This document shows positions 31,000 through 43,767 of a stretch of 56,272 bases of DNA, piece after piece (the stretch's first letter is position 1; each line of letters opens with the position of its first letter). Made by a program: the position numbers and the translations under genes. Under the pieces are notes generated by a model. That model searched no databases. It was given only the letters and a program-made list of their open reading frames with translations, and had not been told where the DNA came from. Source of the stretch: Defluviitalea phaphyphila (lineage in GTDB: Bacteria > Bacillota > Clostridia > Lachnospirales > Defluviitaleaceae); assembly GCF_001466305.1 (NCBI RefSeq), contig NZ_JWID01000011.1, positions 1 to 56,272 of the forward strand, given 5' to 3'.

Positions 31000-32097
31000 A
31001 TGTATATTAGTGAGGTGAATTTATATCAATTCAGAAATTATAATGAGTTGACTTTATCTCTACACCCAAAATTAAATATTTTATATGGAGAAAATGCTCA
31101 AGGAAAAACTAATTTATTAGAATCTATTTATTTATGTGCTACAGGAAGGTCTCATAGAACTACCCACGAAAAAGAAGTTATACGTTGGGAAAATGAAGAA
31201 ACTCATATTAGAACATTTCTTAATAAAAAAAATCATGTAGAAAAGATTGATTTTCATTTAAAAAAAAATGGCAAAAAATCTGCTGCTCTTAATGGAATAC
31301 CTATTCAAAGATTAGGAGAATTATTAGGAATAATGAATGTAGTTTTATTTTCTCCAGAAGATTTACAATTAATTAAAAGTGGACCTAGGCAAAGAAGGAG
31401 ATTTTTAGATATAGAACTTTGTCAATTAGATAGAATGTATTTTTATAATCTTCAAAAATATCATAAAGTATTAAAACAAAGAAATTATTTACTGAAAAAT
31501 ATCAATTCTGGTAAAGATTCTAAAGATATGCTTAATATATGGGATGAACAATTAGTTTATTTTGGAGAGAAAATTATCGAAAAAAGGAAAGATTTTATTG
31601 ATAAAATAAATAATTTAGCTTTTTTAATTCATAGAAATATTACTGATAAAAAAGAAGAATTATTAATAGGATATATACCCAGCGTGGATAAAAATGAATT
31701 TATGGGAAAATTAAAATATAATATACAAAAAGACATCCAAAATAAAACCACTTCCCTAGGGCCGCATAGAGATGATATAAGTTTTAAGATTAATGGAATG
31801 GATCTTAAAACTTATGGTTCGCAAGGACAACAGAGAACAGCAGCTCTTTCTTTAAAACTTTCAGAAATAGAATTAATAAAAAAAGAAATAGATGAAAGTC
31901 CTATATTGCTTTTAGATGATGTATTATCTGAATTAGATGAAAATAGGCAAAAAGATTTAATAGAAAGTATAGATGATATACAAACGATACTTACTTGTAC
32001 AGGAATAGAGGATATAATCCTAAAGCAAAAACATAGAGGTTCTATTTTTTATGTTAAAAACGGAAATATAAAGATTAAGAATTTTCAAAAGTTGTAA
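31000..32097 (+). CDS. recF: DNA replication/repair protein RecF
   Basis: A 365-residue SMC-like ATPase that loads RecA at gaps with RecO and RecR. Walker A is LYGENAQGKTNLLE near residue 30. The signature motif is TYGSQGQQRTAALSLKLSE, and Walker B with the D-loop is PILLLDDVLSELDENRQ. I chose ATG at 31000, with GGAGTGG just upstream, over a GTG three codons earlier that lies inside the ribosome site. Confident. Confidence 0.98.
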   Translation: MYISEVNLYQFRNYNELTLSLHPKLNILYGENAQGKTNLLESIYLCATGRSHRTTHEKEVIRWENEETHIRTFLNKKNHVEKIDFHLKKNGKKSAALNGIPIQRLGELLGIMNVVLFSPEDLQLIKSGPRQRRRFLDIELCQLDRMYFYNLQKYHKVLKQRNYLLKNINSGKDSKDMLNIWDEQLVYFGEKIIEKRKDFIDKINNLAFLIHRNITDKKEELLIGYIPSVDKNEFMGKLKYNIQKDIQNKTTSLGPHRDDISFKINGMDLKTYGSQGQQRTAALSLKLSEIELIKKEIDESPILLLDDVLSELDENRQKDLIESIDDIQTILTCTGIEDIILKQKHRGSIFYVKNGNIKIKNFQKL

Positions 32098-32133
32098 TAT
32101 TAATTTAAATAGGCTAAAATAGGGAGGATGGTT

Positions 32134-34324
<2,191 letters not shown>

Positions 34325-34336
34325 AGGAAGGTAAAA

Positions 34337-36781
34337 ATGGAAGAAAGAGAATTTGATAAAATTATTCCAGTAGAAATTCAAGATGAGATGAAAAAATCTT
34401 ACATAGACTATGCTATGAGCGTTATTATATCAAGGGCTATTCCCGATGTTAGGGACGGATTAAAACCCGTTCATAGAAGAATTTTATATGCTATGAACGA
34501 ACTTAAATTAAGCCCTAATAAGCCTTATAAAAAATCTGCTCGTATAGTAGGGGAAACCATGGGTAAATATCATCCTCATGGTGATAGTTCTATATATGAC
34601 GCTATGGTTAGAATGGCTCAAGATTTTTCTATTAGATATCCTTTAGTGGATGGCCATGGAAATTTTGGGTCTGTAGATGGAGATAGCGCAGCAGCTATGA
34701 GATATACTGAAGCTAGATTAAGTAAAATAGCTATGGAACTTTTAGCAGATATTGAAAAAGAAACTATAGATTACAGACCTAATTTTGATGAATCTTTAAA
34801 AGAGCCTGTAGTTTTGCCAGCAAGATTTCCTAATTTATTAGTTAATGGTTCATCAGGTATTGCTGTTGGAATGGCAACTAATATACCTCCACATAATTTA
34901 AAAGAGGTTATAAATGGAGTTTTAAAGATTATTGATAATTATGTTGAAGAAGATAGGGAAACTACTATAGAAGAATTACTTTCAATAATAAAAGGTCCAG
35001 ATTTCCCAACAGGAGCTATCATATTAGGAAGAAAAGGTATAGAAGAAGCTTATAGAACAGGGAAAGGAAAAATTAAAGTAAGGGCAGTTGCTGAAATAGA
35101 AGAAATGTCAAATAATAAGCAAAGAATTATAGTAACTGAAATCCCTTATATGGTAAATAAGGCAAGATTAATTGAAAAAATAGCTGATTTAGTTAAGGAA
35201 AAAAGAATAGAAGGTATATCAGATATTAGAGATGAATCAGACCGTACTGGAATGAGAATTGTTATAGAGATAAAAAAAGACCATAATGCAAATGTTGTTT
35301 TAAATCAGTTATATAAATATACTCAAATGCAAGATGTATTTAGTGTTAACATGCTTGCTTTAGTTGACAATGAAGCAAAAACCCTAAATTTAAAGGACAT
35401 GCTTATTCATTATTTAAATCATCAAAAAGATGTTGTAACAAGAAGAACAAAATTTGATCTTAGAAAAGCAGAAGAAAGGTCTCATATTTTAGAAGGTTTA
35501 ATAGTAGCTCTTGATAATATAGATAGAGTAATATCTATTATAAGATCTTCTTCAAGTACTCAAGAAGCTAAAGAAAGACTTATAAAAGAGTTTAATCTTT
35601 CAGAAAAACAGGCTCAAGCTATAGTAGATATGAGACTTAGAAGCCTAACTGGTTTAGAAAGAGAAAAAATAGACAATGAATATAGAGAACTTCAAGAAAC
35701 TATAAAAGAATTAAAGTCAATACTTATGGATGAGAAAAAGCTTTATAGAGTGATAAAAGAAGAAATTTTAATTATTTCAGAAAAATATAGTGATGAAAGA
35801 AAAACTAAATTTCAAGTTGATGAAGGAGAATTTAATTTAGAAGACCTTATAAAAGAAGAAACTAGCGTTATTACCACTACCCATTTAGGATATATAAAAA
35901 GACTTCCTCTAAATACTTATAAAAGTCAAAATAGGGGAGGAAAAGGAATTATAGGAATGCAAACTAGAGAAGAAGATTTTATAGAAGATTTATTTATTAC
36001 TTCTACCCATGATTATATTTTATTCTTTACAAATAAAGGGAAAGTATATCGCATAAAAGCTTATGAAATTCCTGAAGCTTCAAGAACAGCTAGAGGAACA
36101 GCTATTATTAATCTTCTTCAGTTAGATTCTGGGGAAAAAATAACGGCGGCAATTCCAGTAAAGGAATATAAAGAAGGAACATATCTTTTAATGGTAACAA
36201 AAAAAGGTCTTATAAAAAAGACAAGCATTATGGAATACCAAAATATTAGAAAAGGTGGTTTAAATTCTATTACCTTAAGAGATGAAGATGAATTAATAGA
36301 AGTTAAAAATATAGAAAAAGGTGAAAAAATCTTTGTAGGAACTAAAAAAGGACATGGAATAGTATTTAAAGAAGAAGAAGTTAGAGCTATAGGAAGAACT
36401 GGAATGGGAGTTAAAGCTATAAATTTAAATAAAGATGATGAAGTTATTGGAGTAGGATTATTATCAGAAGGTAATGATATATTATTTGTTACTCAAAAAG
36501 GACTTGGAAAAAGAACTGATATAAATGAATTTAATATTCAAAGAAGAGGCGGTAAGGGAGTAAAAACTTATCGTTTAACAGATAAAACAGGAGAAATAGT
36601 AGGAATTAAAATGGTATCTGAGAAAGAAGAAGTAATGATGATTACTTCAGAAGGAATTATTATAAGAATCAATGTATCTCAAATATCAAAAACAGGAAGG
36701 ATTACTCAAGGAGTAAAATTAATGAATTTAGGAGAAGATGAATCTGTAGTATCTGTAGAAAAGGTTGTTGAAGAAGAATGA
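34337..36781 (+). CDS. gyrA: DNA gyrase subunit A
   Basis: An 814-residue subunit with the breakage-reunion domain and six-bladed C-terminal DNA-wrapping domain. The catalytic tyrosine is in [13 protein letters not shown]. The quinolone region reads [19 protein letters not shown], with Ser and Asp at the two usual resistance positions, so it is wild type there. The GyrA box is [18 protein letters not shown] precedes the ATG. Its stop overlaps the ATGA of the next reading frame. Confident. Confidence 0.99.
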   Translation: MEEREFDKIIPVEIQDEMKKSYIDYAMSVIISRAIPDVRDGLKPVHRRILYAMNELKLSPNKPYKKSARIVGETMGKYHPHGDSSIYDAMVRMAQDFSIRYPLVDGHGNFGSVDGDSAAAMRYTEARLSKIAMELLADIEKETIDYRPNFDESLKEPVVLPARFPNLLVNGSSGIAVGMATNIPPHNLKEVINGVLKIIDNYVEEDRETTIEELLSIIKGPDFPTGAIILGRKGIEEAYRTGKGKIKVRAVAEIEEMSNNKQRIIVTEIPYMVNKARLIEKIADLVKEKRIEGISDIRDESDRTGMRIVIEIKKDHNANVVLNQLYKYTQMQDVFSVNMLALVDNEAKTLNLKDMLIHYLNHQKDVVTRRTKFDLRKAEERSHILEGLIVALDNIDRVISIIRSSSSTQEAKERLIKEFNLSEKQAQAIVDMRLRSLTGLEREKIDNEYRELQETIKELKSILMDEKKLYRVIKEEILIISEKYSDERKTKFQVDEGEFNLEDLIKEETSVITTTHLGYIKRLPLNTYKSQNRGGKGIIGMQTREEDFIEDLFITSTHDYILFFTNKGKVYRIKAYEIPEASRTARGTAIINLLQLDSGEKITAAIPVKEYKEGTYLLMVTKKGLIKKTSIMEYQNIRKGGLNSITLRDEDELIEVKNIEKGEKIFVGTKKGHGIVFKEEEVRAIGRTGMGVKAINLNKDDEVIGVGLLSEGNDILFVTQKGLGKRTDINEFNIQRRGGKGVKTYRLTDKTGEIVGIKMVSEKEEVMMITSEGIIIRINVSQISKTGRITQGVKLMNLGEDESVVSVEKVVEEE

Positions 36782-37808
36782 AGTTAAAAAAAAAGTAATT
36801 TTATTTTGTATAGTATCTTTAATTTTACTAGGATATTTAGGAATAAAATACTTTCAAGATACAAATAAATTAATGGAAGAAATGGAAAATATAACTCAAG
36901 AAAACATACAAAATACAATAAATTATCATGTTTACTATAAAAATAGTTTAATCAAATCTTTTTATAACAAAGAAGATGCCATAGAATATAGTAAAAGACA
37001 TAGATATACTTATGTAACAGAAAAAGATAAAGATGAATGGATTTTTGATAATTTTAAACCATTCATCTTATATAGAGATAATAAGTTTATTAATGATTAT
37101 GATACTTTTTCTGAAGCTGTATTTTTTGCTAAAGAAAAAGAAAAATCAGAAATATACTTTTTATCTAATAAAAATCTTATTTGGTCTAATATAGAACCAA
37201 TAAAAAAAGAGATTTTATTAGAAGTTCCTACTATTTTACAGTATCCAGAGCTTCCAAGAGGTTGTGAGGTTACAAGTTTAGCCATGCTTCTTAATTATAA
37301 GGGAATAAATGTTGATAAAATGGAGTTAGCTAAAAAAATAAAAAAAGACACTACTCCAATGACGAAAAAAGATGGTAAAACATATTATGGAAATCCAAAT
37401 GATGGATTTGTAGGAGATATGTATTCTCTAGAAAATCCAGGCTATGGAGTTTATAGTGGACCTATTGTTGAATTAATGGAAGAATATATGCCAAATAAAA
37501 CTATAGATTTAACAGGATGTGAATTTGAAGATTTATTTCAATTTGTTTCAAGAGGAAAACCTGTTTGGGTTATTACTAATACAACTTATAAAAAATTAGA
37601 TGAAGATAAATTTGAAATTTGGATAACCCCTACAGGACCTGTTGAGATAACTTATAAACTCCATTCTGTTGTAATTACCGGATATGATGAACAATATGTT
37701 TATTTTAATGATCCATATTATTCTCAAAAAAATATAAAAGCATTAAAAGAAGATTTTAAAGAAGCTTGGAATCAAATGGGAAGACAAGCAGTTTCATATA
37801 TAGACTAA
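36765..37808 (+). CDS. membrane-anchored C39-like cysteine peptidase, start uncertain
   Basis: A 347-residue protein as read from a TTG. An N-terminal membrane helix (about 10-28) is followed by an extracytoplasmic region and a C39-type papain-fold domain (Peptidase_C39_2). Its catalytic residues are C167 in [14 protein letters not shown]300 in [11 protein letters not shown] and D316 in YFNDPY. The natural start should be the ATG at 36779 overlapping the gyrA stop, but it reads ATG-AAG-TTA then an A9 tract and hits TAA. One more A would give [11 protein letters not shown] and the full protein. The TTG start has no clear ribosome site. Slippage or a homopolymer error is possible. Substrate unknown. 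Confidence 0.82.
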   Translation: MLKKNEVKKKVILFCIVSLILLGYLGIKYFQDTNKLMEEMENITQENIQNTINYHVYYKNSLIKSFYNKEDAIEYSKRHRYTYVTEKDKDEWIFDNFKPFILYRDNKFINDYDTFSEAVFFAKEKEKSEIYFLSNKNLIWSNIEPIKKEILLEVPTILQYPELPRGCEVTSLAMLLNYKGINVDKMELAKKIKKDTTPMTKKDGKTYYGNPNDGFVGDMYSLENPGYGVYSGPIVELMEEYMPNKTIDLTGCEFEDLFQFVSRGKPVWVITNTTYKKLDEDKFEIWITPTGPVEITYKLHSVVITGYDEQYVYFNDPYYSQKNIKALKEDFKEAWNQMGRQAVSYID

Positions 37809-37870
37809 AAATTATTTTGTGTATAAATATATGATAAATAGTTTAAATTATTTATATATGAAATATTGTA

Positions 37871-37899
37871 ATGACAAAAAATGAAGAATGTGTTAAAAT
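37871..37899 (+). promoter_or_regulatory. putative promoter of the BMP lipoprotein gene
   Basis: ATGACA (37871-37876) and TAAAAT (37894-37899) are 17 bases apart, with TGTGT before the -10. Confidence 0.55.
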
Positions 37900-37929
37900 G
37901 TTGTTGAATATATTAAAGGAGGGAAACTA

Positions 37930-39021
37930 ATGAGTAAAAAAACAATTAGCTTACTATTAAGTTTAGTTTTTATTTTTTCTATTGCATTAACAGGGTGTGG
38001 TAATAAAGAAGAATCAGAAGCAGTTAAAGTAGGTATGGCTACAGATTCAGGAACTATCGATGATAAATCTTTTAATGAAGGAACTTGGAAAGGAATTGTA
38101 AGATATTCAGAAGAAAATGAAGGAGCTATTGAGGTAAGATATCTTCAACCTGAAGGAGAACAGCATACAAATTATATTAATGCTATTAATGATTTAATTG
38201 ATACAGGACATAAGATTATTGTAACTCCAGGATATAAATTTGAAACAGCAGTAAATGAGGCAGCTGCAAATAATGAAGATATATATTTTATTTTAATTGA
38301 TGGAACTACTCATAGTGAAGATAGTTTTGATTTTGTAAAACATGATAATACAGTATGTGTTTTATTTAATGAACATGAAGCAGGGTTTTTAGCAGGAGTT
38401 ACTGCTGCCCTATCTACTAAAACAAATAAATTAGGTTTTATAGGTGGAATGGAAGTGCCAGCCGTTCAAAAATTTGGTTGGGGATATCAAGCAGGAGTTC
38501 ATTATGCAAATAAAACTTATGGAACAAATGCAGAAATAATTGATTATATTTATCAAGGAACATTTAATGATGCTGCGGCAGGGCAAACATTAGCTGCAGG
38601 AATGTATGATAAAGGTGCAGATATCATATTCCATGCTGCCGGTGGTACAGGATTAGGAGTATTTAGTGAAGCTAAACAAAGAGCTGAAAAAGGTGAAGAA
38701 GTATATGTAATTGGTGTTGATATAGATCAGTATGAAACAGGGAAAATTTCAACTGGTGAATCAGTTACTTTAACTTCAGCAGTAAAAGGAATAGATTTAG
38801 CAGCATATAACTATATTGATGCAGCATTAAATGGAACATTTCCAGGTGGGGAAATAGTTACATTAGGTCTTAAAGAAAATGCGGTAGGAATTCCAGAAGA
38901 AAATCCAAATCTATCAGAAGATGTTATAAATAAACTTGAAGAAGTAAAACAAGAAGTAATAGATGGTAATTTAGTAATTCCATCAACACAAGAAGAATTG
39001 GATGAATTTTTAAATAATTAA
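37930..39021 (+). CDS. BMP family nucleoside-binding lipoprotein
   Basis: A 363-residue substrate-binding lipoprotein (Bmp/Med/PnrA family). The signal peptide ends in the lipobox IALTGC, with the lipidated Cys23. The mature protein shows KVGMATDSGTIDDKSFNEGTW and the HAAGGTGLGVF and VIGVDIDQY segments of purine nucleoside binders. AAAGGAGGG precedes the ATG. A terminator follows, and then the ABC ATPase and two permeases, so readthrough would give excess binding protein. Together they form a nucleoside importer. Confidence 0.95.
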   Translation: MSKKTISLLLSLVFIFSIALTGCGNKEESEAVKVGMATDSGTIDDKSFNEGTWKGIVRYSEENEGAIEVRYLQPEGEQHTNYINAINDLIDTGHKIIVTPGYKFETAVNEAAANNEDIYFILIDGTTHSEDSFDFVKHDNTVCVLFNEHEAGFLAGVTAALSTKTNKLGFIGGMEVPAVQKFGWGYQAGVHYANKTYGTNAEIIDYIYQGTFNDAAAGQTLAAGMYDKGADIIFHAAGGTGLGVFSEAKQRAEKGEEVYVIGVDIDQYETGKISTGESVTLTSAVKGIDLAAYNYIDAALNGTFPGGEIVTLGLKENAVGIPEENPNLSEDVINKLEEVKQEVIDGNLVIPSTQEELDEFLNN

Positions 39022-39027
39022 TAGATT

Positions 39028-39063
39028 AAAAAAACGCACAGCTATTAAGTGCGTTTTTTTTTT
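39028..39063 (+). terminator. terminator after the BMP lipoprotein gene
   Basis: AAAAAAACGCAC and GTGCGTTTTTTT form a strong hairpin ending in a run of ten T. It probably sets the binding protein to transporter ratio. Confidence 0.9.
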
Positions 39064-39132
39064 GACTCTATATATAATAAATAAAATAATATGATATAAT
39101 AATAATATCAAAAATTATTTGGAGGAAATAAT

Positions 39133-40668
39133 ATGGACTATGTTATAGAGATGTTAAATATTAGAAAAGAATTCCCTGGCATAGTAGCTAATGATAATAT
39201 TACATTAAGGGTGATACCAGGAGAAATTCATGCTCTATTAGGTGAGAATGGAGCAGGTAAATCTACTTTAATGTCTATTTTATTTGGATTATATAAACCA
39301 GATAAAGGAATTATTAAAGTAAGAGGAAAGGAAGTAAATATATCAAATCCTAATATTGCTACTGAACTTGGAATAGGGATGGTCCATCAACACTTTAAAT
39401 TAATACATAATTTTACAGTTACAGAAAATATTATTTTAGGAATGGAAAAAACAAAAGGATTATCTATAGATATTAAATCAGCAGCAAAACGTATAAAAGA
39501 ATTATCTAATTTATATGGTCTTAAAGTAGATCCTTATGCAAAGATTGAAGATATTTCTGTAGGTATGCAGCAAAGGGTAGAAATATTAAAAATGCTTTAT
39601 AGAAATGCAGATATTCTTATATTTGATGAGCCAACTGCTGTTTTAACTCCTCAAGAAGTAGAAGAATTAATGAATATTATGAGACGTCTTATAGATGAAG
39701 GAAAATCTATTATTTTAATTACTCATAAATTAAAAGAAATAAAAGCTATAGCTAATAGATGTACAATTATAAGAAAAGGAAAAGGTATTGCAACAGTAGA
39801 TGTAGCTAGTACTTCTACTGAAAAGATGGCAGAACTTATGGTAGGACATGAAGTTAACTTTAAGGTTAAAAAAGGGGAACCTAAGTTAGGAGATGTTTTA
39901 TTAAAAGTAGACAAGCTTAATGTAAAGGACAATAGAGATATTACTGCAGTTAAAGATGTATCTTTTGAAGTAAGAGGAGGAGAAATATTAGGAATAGCTG
40001 GAGTAGATGGAAATGGACAAACAGAGTTAATTGAAGCAATTACAGGATTAAGAAAGGTAGAATCAGGTAAAATTATATTAAATGGTGAAGAAGTACAAGA
40101 TTGGTCTATAAGAAAAAGAAATGAATTAGGTTTAGGTCATATACCAGAGGATAGACATAAGCATGGATTAGTGTTAGATTTTCTATTAGAAGACAATATG
40201 ATATTAGAAAACTACTATAAAAGTCCATTTTCCTCTAAGGGTATTTTAAATAGGGAAGAAATAAGAAAATATTCAGATAGATTAATTAAAGAATTTGACG
40301 TAAGATGTGGTAAGGGTAGTAAAACTATTGTAAGAAGTATGTCTGGTGGTAATCAGCAAAAGGCGATAATTGCCCGGGAAATAGATAGATCTCCTCAAGT
40401 TCTTGTAGTATCTCAACCTACACGAGGATTAGATGTAGGAGCTATTGAATACATTCATAAAAGACTAATTGAAGAAAGAGATAAAGGTAAAGCTATATTA
40501 TTATTTTCTTTAGAATTAGATGAAATACTTAATGTATCAGATAGAATAGCGGTAATGTATGAAGGAAATATTGTAGGAATTGTGGATGCTAAAAGTACTG
40601 ATGAAAATGAATTAGGTCTTATGATGGCAGGTTCAAAGGGAGGAAATAAGAATGAAAAAAATATCTAA
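39133..40668 (+). CDS. nupA: nucleoside ABC transporter ATPase (duplicated)
   Basis: A 511-residue double ATPase of the CUT2-like nucleoside family (YufO/NupA). The N-terminal half has Walker A LLGENGAGKSTLMS, signature SVGMQQRVEILKML and Walker B LIFDEPTAVLTPQE. The C-terminal half has a modified P-loop GVDGNGQTELIEA and signature SGGNQQKAIIARE followed by VVSQPTRGLDVGA. As is common in this family, the second site is degenerate. GGAGG precedes the ATG. It overlaps the first permease by 17 bases. Confidence 0.95.
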   Translation: MDYVIEMLNIRKEFPGIVANDNITLRVIPGEIHALLGENGAGKSTLMSILFGLYKPDKGIIKVRGKEVNISNPNIATELGIGMVHQHFKLIHNFTVTENIILGMEKTKGLSIDIKSAAKRIKELSNLYGLKVDPYAKIEDISVGMQQRVEILKMLYRNADILIFDEPTAVLTPQEVEELMNIMRRLIDEGKSIILITHKLKEIKAIANRCTIIRKGKGIATVDVASTSTEKMAELMVGHEVNFKVKKGEPKLGDVLLKVDKLNVKDNRDITAVKDVSFEVRGGEILGIAGVDGNGQTELIEAITGLRKVESGKIILNGEEVQDWSIRKRNELGLGHIPEDRHKHGLVLDFLLEDNMILENYYKSPFSSKGILNREEIRKYSDRLIKEFDVRCGKGSKTIVRSMSGGNQQKAIIAREIDRSPQVLVVSQPTRGLDVGAIEYIHKRLIEERDKGKAILLFSLELDEILNVSDRIAVMYEGNIVGIVDAKSTDENELGLMMAGSKGGNKNEKNI

Positions 40669-41749
40669 GTATTTTACAAACGAAGATTATCAGAAAAAAA
40701 TAATTCCTTTTCTTTCTGTACTATTAGGATTTATTATGGGTGCTTTGATTATGTTATTTTCAGGATATAATCCTTTAGAAGCATACTCTGCATTATTAAA
40801 AGGAGCAGGATTTTATGGAAGTATAAAAAGGTTTGGAGATACCCTTTTAAATATGACTACTCTTATTTTTACAGGATTATCTGTTGCTTTTGCTTTTAGA
40901 ACAGGCTTATTTAATATAGGAGCTGCAGGACAAATGTTAATGGGTGGTTTTATTGCAGTATATATAGGAATTATATTTGATCTTCCAAGAATAATACATC
41001 TTCCCTTTGCTGTCATTTCTGCGGGTTTAGCAGGAGCATTATGGGCGTCTATTCCAGGAATTTTAAAGGCGAAATTTAAAGTTCATGAAGTTGTTACAAC
41101 TATTATGATGAATTGGATTGCTTACTGGAGTGTATATTATTTTGTGCCAAATTATATTCCAGGAAATTTTGATACAGAATCAGCAGTTATAAAAGAAAGT
41201 GCCTCCCTTAGAACAGATTGGCTTAGTAGTTTATTTAAAGGTTCTTATGTAAATTTAGGCTTATTTCTTTCTATTATTGCTGTAATAATTATATGGTGGA
41301 TTTTAGAAAAAACTACTTTTGGATATGAATTAAAAGCTGTAGGATTTAATCCTAATTCAGCAGAATATGCGGGAATGAAAGTTAATAGAAATATAGTTTT
41401 TTCTATGATGATATCTGGAACTTTAGCAGGACTTGCAGGAGCAGTTTATTATTTAGGATATACTAATAATATAAAAATAGGAGAATTACCTACACAGGGT
41501 TTTGATGGAATAGCTGTTGCACTTTTAGGTCTAAATAATCCTATAGGAATTGTTTTTTCATCATTTTTATTTGGATTTATGAATGCAGGGAAATTATTTA
41601 TGAGTGCTTCTACAGAAGTACCAAAAGAACTTATAGAAATTATAATAGCTGTTATTATTTTCTTTGCAGCAGCTAATTTAATGATTAAAGGATTTTTATC
41701 TAAAATAAATAAAGTTATTTATAGAAAAGAAGGTGAAAAAAATGTTTGA
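40652..41749 (+). CDS. nupB: nucleoside ABC transporter permease 1
   Basis: A 365-residue membrane subunit (YufP/NupB, BPD_transp_2 family) with about nine membrane helices. Family landmarks include GLFNIGAAGQMLMGGF and HEVVTTIMMNWIAYW, and the coupling region FGYELKAVGFNPNSAEYAGM. GGGAGG precedes the ATG inside the ATPase gene. It pairs with the second permease to form the nucleoside channel. Confidence 0.95.
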   Translation: MKKISKYFTNEDYQKKIIPFLSVLLGFIMGALIMLFSGYNPLEAYSALLKGAGFYGSIKRFGDTLLNMTTLIFTGLSVAFAFRTGLFNIGAAGQMLMGGFIAVYIGIIFDLPRIIHLPFAVISAGLAGALWASIPGILKAKFKVHEVVTTIMMNWIAYWSVYYFVPNYIPGNFDTESAVIKESASLRTDWLSSLFKGSYVNLGLFLSIIAVIIIWWILEKTTFGYELKAVGFNPNSAEYAGMKVNRNIVFSMMISGTLAGLAGAVYYLGYTNNIKIGELPTQGFDGIAVALLGLNNPIGIVFSSFLFGFMNAGKLFMSASTEVPKELIEIIIAVIIFFAAANLMIKGFLSKINKVIYRKEGEKNV

Positions 41750-42692
41750 TATACTATCTAGCATATTTCCTTTAGCCCTAGCTTATACAGCGCCACTTTT
41801 GATTATAGCTTTAGGGGGATTATTTAGTGAAAGAAGTGGGGTTGTTAATATTGGATTAGAAGGATTAATGGGTATAGGAGCTTTTAGTAGCGCATTTTTT
41901 ATATCAAGCAATTATGAATCTTTAGGAGATTTTGCTATTATATTGGGAATTATAATAGGTGCATTAGCTGGAGGAGTTTTTTCTATTATTCATGCTTTTG
42001 CTAGTATTAATATGAAAGCAGACCAAGTTATTAGTGGTACAGCTATTAATATGCTTTCATCAGCTATTACCATATATCTAGCTAGGTCACTGACTGGAAG
42101 TGCTAATATCCAAATTATAAAGGGATTTATAAAAAATGATATAGCAGGACTTAGTAAAATACCTTTAATTGGACCACTTTTTTTTAGTAATGCTTATGCT
42201 ACAACTTATTTAGTTATTATTATTGTTATTATTAGTTGGTATGTTTTATATAAACTTCCTTTTGGATATCATCTTAGGGCTTGTGGTGAAAATCCTCAAG
42301 CAGCAGATTCAATGGGTATTAATGTTATAAAAATGAGATATATAGGAGTTATTTTATCAGGAATTTTAGCAGGACTTGGAGGAGCTATAGTAATTACTAC
42401 TTATTATGGAGAATTTTCAGCTAATGTTTATTCTGGATTAGGATTTTTAGCTTTGGCAGCTCTTATATTTGGAAAATGGAAGCCTTTTGGAGTATTAGGT
42501 GCATCTTTATTTTTTGGATTTGCAAAAACAGTAGCTGATATGTCGCAGTTATTTGAAGCCTTAAAGAAAATGCCTAATATTTATTTTAATACATTTCCTT
42601 ATGTTGTAACTATTCTTGCCCTTATTATCTTTTCTAAAAATTCAGTTGGTCCTAAAGCAGCAGGGGAACCTTATGACCCAGGTAAGAGATAA
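41742..42692 (+). CDS. nupC: nucleoside ABC transporter permease 2
   Basis: A 316-residue membrane subunit (YufQ/NupC) with about eight helices. GVVNIGLEGLMGIGAF, DQVISGTAINMLSS and the coupling segment FGYHLRACGENPQAADSMGI parallel those of the first permease, showing a common origin. I chose the ATG at 41742 with AAGGTG upstream over the GTG three codons before, which lies in the ribosome site. It overlaps permease 1 by eight bases. The phosphorylase gene follows after 22 bases. Confidence 0.95.
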   Translation: MFDILSSIFPLALAYTAPLLIIALGGLFSERSGVVNIGLEGLMGIGAFSSAFFISSNYESLGDFAIILGIIIGALAGGVFSIIHAFASINMKADQVISGTAINMLSSAITIYLARSLTGSANIQIIKGFIKNDIAGLSKIPLIGPLFFSNAYATTYLVIIIVIISWYVLYKLPFGYHLRACGENPQAADSMGINVIKMRYIGVILSGILAGLGGAIVITTYYGEFSANVYSGLGFLALAALIFGKWKPFGVLGASLFFGFAKTVADMSQLFEALKKMPNIYFNTFPYVVTILALIIFSKNSVGPKAAGEPYDPGKR

Positions 42693-42714
42693 ATAAATTA
42701 TAGGAGGAGTTAAT

Positions 42715-43527
42715 ATGTTTGAAAAAATTCAAGAAGCAAAAAAATGGATTGAAACTAAAACAGATGTAGTTCCTAAAATAGGACTTATATTAGGTTCAGG
42801 ATTAGGTTCTTTAGGAGAAGAAATAGAAAATTCCATAAAAATAGATTACAAAGATATTCCTCATTTCCCAATATCTACAGTAGAAGGACATGAAGGTAAA
42901 CTTATTATAGGAGAGTTAGAAGGTCAAAAAGTAGTGGCAATGCAGGGACGTTTTCATTATTATGAAGGATATAGTATGCAAGAAGTAACTTTTCCTGTTA
43001 GGGTAATGAGAGCTTTAGGAGTAGAAATTCTTTTAGTAACTAACGCAGCAGGGGGACTTAGGGAAGATTTAAAGCCAGGAAGTTTAATGATTATAGAAGA
43101 CCATATAAATATGATGGGAGACAATCCTCTTATAGGACCTAATGATAATAGATTAGGAGTTAGATTCCCTGATATGTCAGAAGCCTATGATAAAGAGTTA
43201 ATAAAATTGGCAAAAAATGTAGCTAAAAAAGAAAATATAGATATTACAACAGGAGTATATTCTCCTATTTCAGGGCCTAGTTATTGCACTAAAGCAGAAT
43301 TAAAAATGCTTATAAAAATTGGTTCTGATGCAGTAGGAATGTCCACGGTACCAGAAGTAATAGTAGCAAATCATGGAGGTATGAAAGTATTAGGGATTTC
43401 ATGCATTACTGATATTGCTAATCCTTATATAATGCATCCACCAAATCATGAAGAAATAGTTAAAGTAGCTAACGAAACAAAACCTAAATTTATTAGATTA
43501 ATGAAATCTATAGTAAAAGAATTATAA
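42715..43527 (+). CDS. purine nucleoside phosphorylase (trimeric type)
   Basis: A 270-residue enzyme that splits inosine or guanosine with phosphate to base and ribose 1-phosphate. The phosphate-binding GSGLGSL near residue 30, GRFHYYEGY near 83, and TNAAGGLREDLKPGSLMIIEDHINM are the PNP family signatures. Glu in ISGPSYCTKAEL and Asn in DIANPY of the purine pocket are present, which fits 6-oxopurine specificity. AGGAGG precedes the ATG. It is last in the importer operon, so imported nucleosides are salvaged at once. Confident. Confidence 0.95.
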   Translation: MFEKIQEAKKWIETKTDVVPKIGLILGSGLGSLGEEIENSIKIDYKDIPHFPISTVEGHEGKLIIGELEGQKVVAMQGRFHYYEGYSMQEVTFPVRVMRALGVEILLVTNAAGGLREDLKPGSLMIIEDHINMMGDNPLIGPNDNRLGVRFPDMSEAYDKELIKLAKNVAKKENIDITTGVYSPISGPSYCTKAELKMLIKIGSDAVGMSTVPEVIVANHGGMKVLGISCITDIANPYIMHPPNHEEIVKVANETKPKFIRLMKSIVKEL

Positions 43528-43543
43528 AAGTAAAATAAAAGTG

Positions 43544-43589
43544 AAAAAAGAGCTAATATATTCACTAGTGAATATATTAGCTCTTTTTT
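43544..43589. terminator. 46-bp perfect palindromic terminator
   Basis: Perfect 23-bp arms are centred on CTAG, with outer A6 and T6 runs (the T run continues one base further). It ends the nucleoside operon and isolates the sugar locus. The 178 bases from here to 43767 are nearly all A/T, with TATAAT-like elements but no promoter I can fix. Confidence 0.9.
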
Positions 43590-43767
43590 TATAAATTTTT
43601 GTCAAAATTAATAAAAAATAAATTTAAATAATAATTTTTTATACTAAAAAATATATACCTAACATGAAATAAAATATCTTTTATCTCTTTATTATTAATA
43701 ATATAATAAAGAAAAAATTATTATGATATGTAATATATATAAATTGCATAAAGAAAAGAGGAGTCAT

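Noticed and set aside
34550-34660. Quinolone resistance in gyrA
   Set aside because: The key region [10 protein letters not shown] has the normal Ser and Asp; no resistance change is visible.
37809-37929. Purine riboswitch before the nucleoside-binding lipoprotein gene
   Set aside because: The gap is only 121 bases, lacks the conserved purine aptamer loops and contains just a promoter and ribosome site.
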